The notes beneath the pieces are model-generated. The model made no database searches and was not told the DNA's origin. It worked only from the letters and a program-made list of their open reading frames with translations. Shown here one piece after another: positions 44,358 through 52,907 of a stretch of DNA of 64,000 nucleotides (within the stretch, counting starts at the first letter, position 1; each line of letters opens with the position of its first letter). The stretch is taken from positions 186,001-250,000 of the forward strand of contig NZ_JAAOBY010000003.1 of assembly GCF_011365745.1 (NCBI RefSeq), read 5' to 3'. Source of the DNA: Flavobacterium turcicum (GTDB lineage Bacteria > Bacteroidota > Bacteroidia > Flavobacteriales > Flavobacteriaceae). The translations under genes and the position numbers were made by a program.

Positions 44358-46454
44358 ATGAAAAAAGTCATCCTTATTTCCCTATTGGTCTTTGTTAATC
44401 TTGCTGTTGCTCAAAGTGTTCAATCACCTTCGGGTAAAATAGCCGTAAATTTTAAGCTAGCTGCCAATGGGCAACCAAGCTACTCCGTGAATTACAAAAA
44501 TAAACCAACGGTTTTAGAAAGCGCCTTAGGAATCAGATTAAAAGAGAAACCAGCTTTGGATGCTAATTTTGATATTCTGGATTCAAAAACTTCCAGTTTC
44601 AATGAATCTTGGAAACCGGTTTTAGGGGAACAATCGAGTATTAAAAATCACTACAACGAACTTAGTGTTTCGCTCATCAACAAGGAAACGAAGGTGAAAA
44701 TGAATATCATTTTCCGAGTTTTTGATGAAGGTGTCGCTTTTAGATATGATTTTCCGAAACAAGCAGAGCTGAATTATTTCGTCATTTCGGATGAGCTTAC
44801 TCAATTTAATCTTACTGAAAATAATAAAGTATTTTGGCTTCCGGGTGATTTTGATAGTAATGAATACGAGTACAACGAAACGAGGTTTTCAGAGATTGAT
44901 AATTCTAAAATCAATATGAACAACGGGATTGGTGTAAAATCGATTCCTGGAAAATATACCCTTCAAACGCCATTGATGATGAAAGCACCATCTGGTTTGT
45001 ATCTCAATATTTTTGAAGCGGCGGTAGTTAATTATCCCGTAATGCATTTGAATGCCGATGTGACCAATTATAAATTAAAAGCCGAATTAGTTCCAAATGC
45101 TATTGGTGACAAAGCCTATTTACAAACGCCTTGTGTTTCGCCTTGGAGAACCATCATGATTAGTGATGATGCAAGAGATATCGTGGCTTCTAAAATGATT
45201 TTGAACCTCAATGAACCTTCAAAAATTGAGGATACTTCTTGGATAAAACCGATGAAATACGTGGGTATTTGGTGGGAAATGCATGTAGGGAAATCAACTT
45301 GGGATTATGCAGGTTCTCAAAATGCCACAAATTTTGCCGATGCTCCAAAAGCATCAGGAAAACACGGTGCTACTACCGAAAACACCAAACGATACATTGA
45401 TTTTGCCGCTAAAAATGGTTTTGATGGCGTTTTAGTTGAAGGTTGGAATGTAGGTTGGGAAGATTGGAATGGCAACTGGAAAGAGGAAGTTTTTGACTTT
45501 ACAACGCCTTATCCAGATTTTGATATTGCAGCGCTTTCGGCTTACGCCAAAGAAAAAAATGTCAAAATGATCATGCATCATGAAACATCTGGCTCTGTCA
45601 GTAATTACGAAAGACATTTAGATCGCGCTTTTGATTTGATGAAAAAATACGAGTATCCAGCCGTAAAATCGGGTTATGTGGGTAAAATTATTCCGCGTGG
45701 TGAGTTTCATGACGGACAATCGATGGTGAATCATTTTAATTTTGTGGTAAAACGCGCTGCTGATTATAAAATTATGATCAACTCTCACGAATCCTCCCGA
45801 CCAACAGGTGTGGGTAGAACGTATCCTAACTATATCGCAGCCGAAGCGGCTCGTGGAAATGAATTCAATGCTTGGAGCGTAGGAAACCCGCCTGCACACG
45901 AAACCATTTTGCCGTTTACCAGACAATTGGGTGGTCCGATGGATTATACGCCGGGAATTTTTGAAGTAAAAATGAGCTATTACGACAAAAACAAAACAGA
46001 ACAGGTGCATACTACTCTCGCTAAACAATTGGCTTTGTATGTAACAATGTATTCGCCTTTGCAAATGGCAGCTGACTTAATTGAGAATTACGAGAAATAT
46101 CCGGATGCTTTTCAGTTTATCAAAGATGTTGAAACAGATTGGGACGAAAGTAAATATTTGGAAGCTGAACCTGGAGATTACGTAACAGTTGCCCGAAAAA
46201 CAAAAGGAAAAGAAACATGGTTTTTAGGAGCCATCACGGATGAAAACGCAAGAACATCAGAGGCGAAATTAGATTTTCTTACTCCAGGTAAAAAGTATAA
46301 AGCAACTGTATATTCCGATGCAGCCAACGCTCACTGGAAAAGCAATCCAATTGCATATCAAATAAAAACAATGACGGTCACTAGTAAATCAAAACTAAAA
46401 TTAATCTTGGCCGCAGGTGGCGGTACAGCGGTTAGTTTTGAACCAATTCCATAA
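44358..46454 (+). CDS. glycoside hydrolase family 97 protein (SusB-like)
   Basis: 698 residues with a signal peptide (MKKVILISLLVFVNLAVAQ). N-terminal GH97 beta-sandwich, (beta/alpha)8 catalytic domain (about 290-560), and C-terminal beta domain. Motifs VLVEGWNVGWEDWNG, IPRGEFHDGQSMVNHF and INSHESSRPTGVGRTYPN (Glu about 479) and GGPMDYTPGIFE match the SusB-like inverting alpha-glucosidase branch from memory, rather than the retaining alpha-galactosidase one with its Asp nucleophile. Likely periplasmic breakdown of alpha-glucans. No SusC/D or amylase neighbours; instead it is tied to pta-ackA. Confidence 0.92.
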   Translation: MKKVILISLLVFVNLAVAQSVQSPSGKIAVNFKLAANGQPSYSVNYKNKPTVLESALGIRLKEKPALDANFDILDSKTSSFNESWKPVLGEQSSIKNHYNELSVSLINKETKVKMNIIFRVFDEGVAFRYDFPKQAELNYFVISDELTQFNLTENNKVFWLPGDFDSNEYEYNETRFSEIDNSKINMNNGIGVKSIPGKYTLQTPLMMKAPSGLYLNIFEAAVVNYPVMHLNADVTNYKLKAELVPNAIGDKAYLQTPCVSPWRTIMISDDARDIVASKMILNLNEPSKIEDTSWIKPMKYVGIWWEMHVGKSTWDYAGSQNATNFADAPKASGKHGATTENTKRYIDFAAKNGFDGVLVEGWNVGWEDWNGNWKEEVFDFTTPYPDFDIAALSAYAKEKNVKMIMHHETSGSVSNYERHLDRAFDLMKKYEYPAVKSGYVGKIIPRGEFHDGQSMVNHFNFVVKRAADYKIMINSHESSRPTGVGRTYPNYIAAEAARGNEFNAWSVGNPPAHETILPFTRQLGGPMDYTPGIFEVKMSYYDKNKTEQVHTTLAKQLALYVTMYSPLQMAADLIENYEKYPDAFQFIKDVETDWDESKYLEAEPGDYVTVARKTKGKETWFLGAITDENARTSEAKLDFLTPGKKYKATVYSDAANAHWKSNPIAYQIKTMTVTSKSKLKLILAAGGGTAVSFEPIP

Positions 46455-46459
46455 TTTTG

Positions 46460-46495
46460 AAACCTGCAAGAGTACATTTTTGCAGGTTTTTTTTT
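46460..46495 (+). terminator. intrinsic terminator after GH97 gene
   Basis: Perfect 10-bp stem (46460-46469 and 46480-46489) followed by nine T, 5 bases past the GH97 stop. Confidence 0.9.
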
Positions 46496-46583
46496 GGCGA
46501 AAGCAAAAATTCCAAACAGAATGCCGAAATTGCTGGATTATTATAAAAAACACAAAAATCACTTGCAATAACTTTTTTAAACT

Positions 46584-47966
46584 ATGAAAAAATCAATTGT
46601 TTTGGCTGCACTTTTCTGCGGCACATTACCACTCCTTGCACAAAGCACTGCAGAGCAAACCTTAAAAGAAATTTACAAATCGTCATTAACCAAGGCCAAA
46701 TGTTACCCTTGGCTAGATCATTTATCTAACAATATTGGTTCTCGATTATCAGCCTCTCCAGGTGCCGAAAAAGCGGTTTTATACACCAAAGCACAATTAG
46801 AAACTTTAGGTGTAGACAAAGTGTACCTTCAAGAAGTAATGGTGCCAAAATGGGTGAGAGGTGAAAAAGAAGTAGGCTATTTACAACTAGGGAAACAAAA
46901 AATTACTTTTCCAATTTGCGCATTGGGTGGATCGGTGGCGACTCCCAAATCTGGTTTAAATGCTAGTGTGATTGAAGTTAAGAGCCTTGAAGAATTAACT
47001 GCTTTGGGCGAAGCAAAAGTAAAAGGAAAAATCGTGTTTTTTAACCGACCTATGAATCCTGAATTTGTAGAGACTTTTAAAGCCTACAGCGGTTGTGTAG
47101 ATCAAAGATCATCTGGAGCTAGAGAGGCTGGAAAATTAGGTGCTTTGGCAGTAATTGTGCGTTCAATGAATTTGCGCATGGATGATTTGCCTCATACGGG
47201 TGCTACTAATTATGGCGATATTAGTAAAGACCAACGCATTCCTGCAGCTGCAATAAGTACCAATGGTGCTGAATTATTGAGCAAAAGTTTACAATCGAAT
47301 CCCAATGCGACTTTTTATCTAAAGCAATCGTGTCAAACTTTTGATGATGTACTGTCGTATAATGTGGTGGCGGAAATGACAGGTACTGAGCATCCAGAGA
47401 GAATTATGGTAGTAGGAGGTCACCTTGATTCTTGGGACTTAGGCGATGGTTCACATGATGATGGAGCTGGTTGTGTACAAAGTATGGAAGTTTTAAATAT
47501 CTTCAAGAATATTGGTTACAAGCCAAAAAACACTTTGCGAGTGGTATTGTTTATGAACGAGGAAAATGGTGTTCGTGGTGGTAAAGAGTATGAAAATCAG
47601 TCGGCTAAAAAAGGGGAGAATCATATTTTTGCACTAGAGAGTGATGCAGGAGGATTTTCGCCAAGAGGTTTTTCTATTGATGGAGATGAGGCTAATTTTA
47701 ACCAGATCAAAAATTGGAATTCATTATTTGAACCGTATTTGATTCACAAATTTGTAAAAGGAAGCTCTGGAGTTGATATTGGACCGTTGCAATCCAAGAA
47801 AATTGTAAAAGTAGGTCTACAACCTGATTCGCAACGTTATTTTGACCATCATCACGCATCCAATGATACGTTTGATGCTGTCAATAAAAGAGAGCTTGAA
47901 TTAGGAGCTGCCGCGATGGCTTCGCTATTGTATTTAGTTGACCAAAACGGAATTGTAACGCAATAA
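46584..47966 (+). CDS. secreted M28 family zinc aminopeptidase
   Basis: 460 residues with a signal peptide (MKKSIVLAALFCGTLPLLAQ), a PA-like insert (about 125-250), and an M28 catalytic domain: GGHLDSWDLGDGSHDDGAG (zinc His and bridging Asp), MNEENGVRGG (catalytic and zinc Glu pair), LESDAGGF, and HHHASNDTFD with the last zinc His. Likely cleaves N-terminal amino acids from extracytoplasmic peptides. Confidence 0.93.
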   Translation: MKKSIVLAALFCGTLPLLAQSTAEQTLKEIYKSSLTKAKCYPWLDHLSNNIGSRLSASPGAEKAVLYTKAQLETLGVDKVYLQEVMVPKWVRGEKEVGYLQLGKQKITFPICALGGSVATPKSGLNASVIEVKSLEELTALGEAKVKGKIVFFNRPMNPEFVETFKAYSGCVDQRSSGAREAGKLGALAVIVRSMNLRMDDLPHTGATNYGDISKDQRIPAAAISTNGAELLSKSLQSNPNATFYLKQSCQTFDDVLSYNVVAEMTGTEHPERIMVVGGHLDSWDLGDGSHDDGAGCVQSMEVLNIFKNIGYKPKNTLRVVLFMNEENGVRGGKEYENQSAKKGENHIFALESDAGGFSPRGFSIDGDEANFNQIKNWNSLFEPYLIHKFVKGSSGVDIGPLQSKKIVKVGLQPDSQRYFDHHHASNDTFDAVNKRELELGAAAMASLLYLVDQNGIVTQ

Positions 47967-47970
47967 ATCC

Positions 47971-48732
47971 TTAGATTATTTTTTTTATTACGCGCAGCTT
48001 ATGAGTGTGTTTGTTAGTTTCGGCATTAAAAATACCCAAATGATCGAGTCTGTCAATACGCACTCTACCGCTAGCGTGAATGATGTAGTTATCAGCCATG
48101 ATAATACCGACATGAATAATACTACCTTCTTCATTGTCAAAAAATGCCAAATCTCCTGGCTCACTTTCTTCAATAAAACTTAGCGCTTCACCCTGAGTTG
48201 CTTGTTGCGATGCGTCTCGTAAAAGCGAATGACCGTTTAATTTATACACCATTTGTGTAAAACCAGAACAATCAATACCAAAAGGTGTTTTTCCACCCCA
48301 TAAATAAGGAGCATTCAAATAAAGTAATGCCGTGTTGATAAGGTTGAATTTTTCTTTTTTACCACTAGTTTTAGTGCCTTCGAACTCAAATTGCGTAATG
48401 TTAATTTCAGGATGGTGCAAAAAGGAAAGCGATGCTCCCAGTGGAATAGGCAACATAAAATTAGACGGCGCTGTAATGTAGTCAATTAAGTCTGCATTGA
48501 GAACGATTGCCTCATTACTCAGTTGCTTGTAATTTTCGGAGGATATCAGTTGGCATTGCTTGCTATCAATCCATCCTTCGTAATTGTCGTATTGTAATTT
48601 AATTTTGTACCATTGTTTGGATTGTTCTATTACAGCAAAATGCTCTCCAAATAATACTTGCGATACAATTTCACTGCGGTCGCTGGCTTCTGCACGAAGC
48701 GGGATCATGGCTAAATTACAAATTCCGAACAT
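47971..48732 (-). CDS. NlpC/P60 (C40) peptidase with SH3 domain
   Basis: 253 residues. An N-terminal SH3-like region (about 1-60: PLRAEASDRSEIVSQVLFGE...WYKIKLQYDNYEGWID) is followed by the NlpC/P60 domain with catalytic Cys in FGIDCSGFTQMVYKL (about 154-168), His in SIIHVGIIMAD and His in YIIHASGRVRID. Cleaves peptide cross-links or recycles murein peptides, typically gamma-D-Glu bonds. No signal peptide, so it may work on cytosolic muropeptides (YkfC-like). Confidence 0.92.
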   Translation of the reverse strand: MFGICNLAMIPLRAEASDRSEIVSQVLFGEHFAVIEQSKQWYKIKLQYDNYEGWIDSKQCQLISSENYKQLSNEAIVLNADLIDYITAPSNFMLPIPLGASLSFLHHPEINITQFEFEGTKTSGKKEKFNLINTALLYLNAPYLWGGKTPFGIDCSGFTQMVYKLNGHSLLRDASQQATQGEALSFIEESEPGDLAFFDNEEGSIIHVGIIMADNYIIHASGRVRIDRLDHLGIFNAETNKHTHKLRVIKKII

Positions 48733-48757
48733 GAAGGTTTTGATTTATTGTTAAAAA

Positions 48758-48793
48758 AGTTATGAGCTGTACCAACTGATACAACTCATAACT
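48758..48793 (-). terminator. terminator after thiolase gene
   Basis: 9-bp perfect stem (48758-48766 and 48785-48793) with inner TGTA/TACA pairing, T run following on the minus strand; 10 bases past the thiolase stop. Confidence 0.8.
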
Positions 48794-48803
48794 GATAAAA
48801 AAA

Positions 48804-49982
48804 TTATATTCTTTCTACAACAATTGCAGATGCGCCACCGCCACCATTACAAATTGCAGCAGTACCAATTTTGGCATCGTTTTGCTCCAATACATTTAGC
48901 AAAGTAACAATAATACGAACACCAGAACATCCTAGAGGGTGACCTAATGATACTGCACCACCATTTACGTTCACTTTAGATCCGTCTAATCCAAGAATTT
49001 TAGAATTAGCCAAACCTACCACAGAAAACGCTTCGTTAAACTCGAAAAAGTCAACATCGTCTAATGTAATTCCTGCTTTTGCTAACGCTTTTGGAACTGC
49101 TTTTGCAGGCGTTGTGGTGAACCATTTTGGCTCTTGCTCCGCATCAGCATATCCTTTAATGAACGCTAATGGTTTCAATCCTAATTCGATTGCTTTTTCT
49201 TCGCTCATTAAGATTACTGCTGCAGCTCCGTCATTAATTGTCGATGCGTTAGCGGCAGTAACTGTTCCTCCTTTTGTGAAAACAGCACTTAAAGTTGGAA
49301 TTTTATCTAGTTTTACATTGCTGTACTCTTCGTCTTTAGTAACCATGATTGGGTCGCCTTTGCGCTGAGGGACAGCAACAGGAACTACTTCATTATCAAA
49401 TTTACCTGCGTTCCATGCAGCAGCACTACGCTCGTAAGATTGAATTGCAAATGCGTCTTGGTCCTCGCGTGAAAATCCGTATTCAGTAGCACACAAATCA
49501 GCGCAAACTCCCATCGCACTGTTATCGTAAGCATCCTGTAATCCGTCTTTTTGCATACCATCAACCATAGTCGTAGGGCCAAATTTAGTTCCTGTACGTA
49601 GGTTCATGTAATGCGGAATTAAACTCATATTTTCCATTCCACCAGCTACCACAATTTCGGCATCGCCACATTGAATAGCTTGCGCGCCAAGCATTACAGC
49701 TTTCATACCAGAGGCGCATACTTTATTTACAGTGGTACAAGCTACGTGGTGAGGCAATCCAGCAAAAAGTGCGGCTTGTCTTGCAGGTGCTTGTCCTGCT
49801 CCAGCCTGTACGACTTGGCCCATGTATACTTCATCAATTAAATTAGGGTTTAATTGTATTTTGTCTAAAGCGCCTTTGATGGCAGCTGCACCTAATTGTG
49901 GTGCTGTGACAGTAGATAATCCCCCCATAAAACTTCCGATAGGTGTTCTAACGGCAGAAACGATAACAACTCTTTTGTTCAT
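48804..49982 (-). CDS. acetyl-CoA C-acyltransferase (thiolase)
   Basis: 392 residues from ATG 49982 (MNKRVVIVSAVRTPIG); an ATG three codons earlier is also open. Thiolase signatures: NKVCASGMKAVMLGAQAIQ with nucleophilic Cys (about 86), NVNGGAVSLGHPLGCSG with catalytic His (about 348) and CNGGGGASA with the second Cys (about 378). Acts in acetoacetyl-CoA formation or fatty-acid beta-oxidation; no partner genes are adjacent to choose. Confidence 0.96.
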   Translation of the reverse strand: MNKRVVIVSAVRTPIGSFMGGLSTVTAPQLGAAAIKGALDKIQLNPNLIDEVYMGQVVQAGAGQAPARQAALFAGLPHHVACTTVNKVCASGMKAVMLGAQAIQCGDAEIVVAGGMENMSLIPHYMNLRTGTKFGPTTMVDGMQKDGLQDAYDNSAMGVCADLCATEYGFSREDQDAFAIQSYERSAAAWNAGKFDNEVVPVAVPQRKGDPIMVTKDEEYSNVKLDKIPTLSAVFTKGGTVTAANASTINDGAAAVILMSEEKAIELGLKPLAFIKGYADAEQEPKWFTTTPAKAVPKALAKAGITLDDVDFFEFNEAFSVVGLANSKILGLDGSKVNVNGGAVSLGHPLGCSGVRIIVTLLNVLEQNDAKIGTAAICNGGGGASAIVVERI

Positions 49983-50146
49983 GACTTTCATAATGTTAGT
50001 TTATGAAGCAAATTTACTCTTTTTTAAGTAATTTCATATTTTGGAAAATGCTTTATCAGTTTAAAAATATTTTTTATTCTATATCTTTGATTGTGAAGCT
50101 TTTTTGACTTTTAATAAAAAAAATATAAAAAAAAGTCGCAAAATAG

Positions 50147-50177
50147 TTGTGAGAAGTCTGAAGATGTCTTAAATTTG
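50147..50177 (+). promoter_or_regulatory. promoter of the tRNA operon
   Basis: TTG at 50147-50149, 20-base spacer, then TAAATTTG at 50170-50177: both elements of the Flavobacterium consensus at normal spacing, 33 bases before tRNA-Ser. Confidence 0.65.
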
Positions 50178-50210
50178 CAACCGCAAAACAGAACACGTTT
50201 TCTTGAGCTT

Positions 50211-50294
50211 GGAGGGGTGCCAGAGTGGTAATGGAGCAGTTTGCTAAACTGTCATCGAGTGATCGGTGCCAGGGTTCGAGTCCCTGTCCCTCCG
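50211..50294 (+). tRNA. tRNA-Ser (anticodon GCT)
   Basis: Acceptor stem GGAGGGG pairs with TCCCTCC (one G-T). The anticodon stem-loop GCAGT-TTGCTAA-ACTGT presents GCT. An extended variable arm follows, as in class II tRNAs, and the T arm is CAGGG-TTCGAGT-CCCTG. CCA is not encoded. Confidence 0.97.
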
Positions 50295-50312
50295 CTTTTT
50301 AATTTTGTTTTT

Positions 50313-50387
50313 CGGGGTGTAGCGTAGCTCGGTTATCGCGCCTGCTTTGGGAGCAGGAGGCCGCAGGTTCGAATCCTGCCACCCCGA
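50313..50387 (+). tRNA. tRNA-Pro (anticodon TGG)
   Basis: Acceptor CGGGGTG/CACCCCG, anticodon stem-loop CCTGC-TTTGGGA-GCAGG with TGG, T arm GCAGG-TTCGAAT-CCTGC, discriminator A. Lies 18 bases after tRNA-Ser. Confidence 0.97.
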
Positions 50388-50417
50388 CTTTTAAAAGTCG
50401 ACTTAGATTTTTAAAAT

Positions 50418-50491
<74 letters not shown>

Positions 50492-50495
50492 CTTC

Positions 50496-50523
50496 AAAAC
50501 CCACCAATTTGGTGGGTTTTTTG
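50496..50523 (+). terminator. terminator of the tRNA operon
   Basis: AACCCACC-AATTT-GGTGGGTT hairpin followed by a T run, 5 bases after tRNA-Arg. Confidence 0.92.
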
Positions 50524-50815
50524 TTTTTAATATATTTAAGCCAAAGTATTTTCAAGGCGTTAAAAGAAAAAAGCACTTTCTTCCAAAATAAATTTGTTCG
50601 ATAAATAAAGGATTCCCATTTTCCAAATGGGACTTTCTAAATTTCGAATTCACTGCTTTTACAACAAAACCTACTTTGGATAATGTGTTTTTTGCATTTT
50701 TTTTTATTTTATATTTTCCTACATTTACCACCAGAGAGAGTTACTTTCTAAACTTTAAAAAAAGCAAAAAAAAATAATTGAAGGTTACACAGTTGTACTT
50801 CTTTACAAATAAGCA

Positions 50816-51505
50816 ATGGAAATCTTAAGACCAAACAAACAGAGAGCAAAAAACGCGATTACTTTAATATGGATTGCATTAGCAGTAGAGGTGATTTCTT
50901 TAATTTCTGGCTATGTTCAATTTGAGTTAATCGCTATTGCAATAAATGGTGGAGGAATTTCTCCAGAAGCAGCTAATGCCAATGATTTAAGAGAGCAAGT
51001 AATTGCGGTTGTGAATTTGATTGTCTTGCTTACCTCTGCAGTTACTTTTATTCAATGGTTTAGGAGAGCTTATTATAATTTACATTTGAGAGCAGAAGAG
51101 CTTTCATTTACAGAGGGGTGGGCCGCAGGTTCCTGGTTTGTTCCTATTATTAACTTATCAAGACCTTATCAGATCATGAAAGAACTGTATAATGAAACTC
51201 ATGTGTTGATTGAGAAAAATGGTCTGAATATTCCGGTAAATTTCTCAGTTAATCACATCGGTTGGTGGTGGGGACTTTGGATTGTAAATAGTATATTTGG
51301 ACAATTTGTATTTCGTTATTCTAATGATGCGGTATCACTTGATGAATTGTCAAATGCTACAATTATAAGTATGATGGGTCATGTTTTAGGTATTCCACTT
51401 GCAATTTTTGCTATTAAGGTAATTAAGGATTATTCAATTTTAGAGCGACAACTTCTTAAAATAACCGCCACGACAGAAACACCAAATCTCGAAGCTAATT
51501 TTTAA
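50816..51505 (+). CDS. DUF4328 membrane protein
   Basis: 229 residues with about five membrane helices. The central FIQWFRRAYYNLHLRAEEL...FTEGWAAGSWFVPIINLSRPYQIMKELYNET (about 80-130) is the DUF4328 signature. Function unknown; some members sit in operons for membrane or stress functions, but here it is alone between its own promoter region and terminator. Confidence 0.85.
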   Translation: MEILRPNKQRAKNAITLIWIALAVEVISLISGYVQFELIAIAINGGGISPEAANANDLREQVIAVVNLIVLLTSAVTFIQWFRRAYYNLHLRAEELSFTEGWAAGSWFVPIINLSRPYQIMKELYNETHVLIEKNGLNIPVNFSVNHIGWWWGLWIVNSIFGQFVFRYSNDAVSLDELSNATIISMMGHVLGIPLAIFAIKVIKDYSILERQLLKITATTETPNLEANF

Positions 51506-51595
51506 ACGATTTTCAATAAATTGTTGAATTTTATAAACGCAGAATAAGGTTTAAGAGTAGCGTTCTGGCTTTACTTAGAATAAATTGAAATTCAT

Positions 51596-51638
51596 AAACA
51601 CTTTGGGCAAACTGAGGCTTAAAGTGTTTTTTTTTGGT
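51596..51638 (+). terminator. terminator after DUF4328 gene
   Basis: 9-bp perfect stem (51596-51604 and 51621-51629) followed by a T run, about 90 bases after the stop codon. Confidence 0.75.
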
Positions 51639-51691
51639 TGCTTTTGTTTTGTAACTTGCTTCAATAAAAATAAATATTTTAAAACAATTAT

Positions 51692-52339
51692 ATGGCGTCG
51701 TTTACTTCTAAGTTTTGGGTCATTTTCTTATTCGCGTTTTTTTTTCAGTTTAGTTTAGGGCAGAATAAAGATCAAAGACCAATAGTTATTCCTGATTCTA
51801 CTTTCGTTGATTTGAAAGCATACAGTGTTGATTTTGTTTACGATATGAAGTATGCCACCGAAGATAATTTCTTAAAACAAAAAGTTTATGATTGTGCCTC
51901 CTGCTTTTTGCGACTAAAAACTGTAAAAGCACTTATAAAAGCTAATGAGCAGTTTATTAAAAAGGGGTATAAAATAAAATTATACGATTGCTACCGACCA
52001 TTAGATATTCAAAAAAAAATGTGGGCTATGGTTTCTAATCCCAAATATGTAGCCAACCCTGCAAAAGGTTCAATCCATAATCGTGGAGGTGCCGTTGATA
52101 TTACATTGGTCAGTGCCAATGGAGATGAATTAGATATGGGAACCGGTTTTGACCATTTTGGTAAAGAAGCATCGCACAATTATGAAGGCGTTTCAAAACA
52201 AGTTAGAAAAAATAGATACTTGCTCAAATCAATTATGATCCGCAACGGATTCAATGCATTTGAATCAGAATGGTGGCATTATAATTTAAAATCAGGTTTG
52301 AACGAACCCGTTTCTAACACAAAATGGGATTGCAACTAG
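51692..52339 (+). CDS. exported D-alanyl-D-alanine dipeptidase (VanX/DdpX-like, M15)
   Basis: 215 residues with a signal peptide (about 1-23, ending FSLGQ). M15D zinc site: GSIHNRGGAVDITLV with His and Asp (about 129-143), and catalytic Glu and third zinc His in FESEWWHYN (about 190-198). Also YDCYRPLDIQKKMW (substrate-binding Arg). Hydrolyses D-Ala-D-Ala. Being exported, it probably scavenges wall dipeptides rather than giving vancomycin resistance as cytosolic VanX does. Confidence 0.92.
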   Translation: MASFTSKFWVIFLFAFFFQFSLGQNKDQRPIVIPDSTFVDLKAYSVDFVYDMKYATEDNFLKQKVYDCASCFLRLKTVKALIKANEQFIKKGYKIKLYDCYRPLDIQKKMWAMVSNPKYVANPAKGSIHNRGGAVDITLVSANGDELDMGTGFDHFGKEASHNYEGVSKQVRKNRYLLKSIMIRNGFNAFESEWWHYNLKSGLNEPVSNTKWDCN

Positions 52340-52340
52340 T

Positions 52341-52907
52341 TTACTCAATACACTTGATGTAGTTGATAAAATAACTTTCTGGATAGTAAACTTGCGAGGT
52401 AAGTTCGGAGGTAAATTCTTTTTTAAGTACGTAATCTTCGGTATTGGTTGCGTATTTAATGCGAATCATCGTTACAGGCGACTCTTTTAAATCTTCGAAA
52501 TTATCTTTAATGATAAAAAATGTTCCCGAATTGACACGGTTATCAAATCCTTTGTCATCGCGAAGTAGTGTGCCACAATTTTCTTGATTAATGTGGTGTA
52601 AGGTTACAATTTTACCATTGGCTAATTGTAAATACAATTTTGAAGTTTTATCAAAACAACTCACTTTCAAAAAATCTTTACTTTTTTGAATTTGCTGTAA
52701 TGTTAAAGTCGGGATATCATCAGTTAAGGCCAAGGAAAAGAAAAAATAATCAGAGGTACCGCCAAAGTTTTTTTCGGCAATCATATACTCTTTGGTAGAT
52801 TTATAAGTACCAATAGAATCAGTAACATTAGCGCTGTATTCACAATTTTTTTGTGCAAAGAAAGGAATTGTAAAAAGTACAAAAGCAAGCGTAAAAAGAA
52901 ATTTCAT
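52341..52907 (-). CDS. hypothetical secreted protein
   Basis: From ATG 52907 (MKFLFTLAFVLFTIPFFAQ, signal peptide) about 188 residues. The frame runs to 52928 but this start forms an ATGA overlap with the stop of the upstream methyltransferase gene, a strong sign of translational coupling. The mature protein has four or five cysteines and no motif I recognise. Function unknown. Confidence 0.78.
   Translation of the reverse strand: MKFLFTLAFVLFTIPFFAQKNCEYSANVTDSIGTYKSTKEYMIAEKNFGGTSDYFFFSLALTDDIPTLTLQQIQKSKDFLKVSCFDKTSKLYLQLANGKIVTLHHINQENCGTLLRDDKGFDNRVNSGTFFIIKDNFEDLKESPVTMIRIKYATNTEDYVLKKEFTSELTSQVYYPESYFINYIKCIE

Noticed and set aside
51692..52339. VanX-like gene considered as a vancomycin-resistance determinant
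   Set aside because: It has a signal peptide and no vanH/vanA/vanR/vanS partners; ddl in this window is the ordinary D-Ala-D-Ala ligase.
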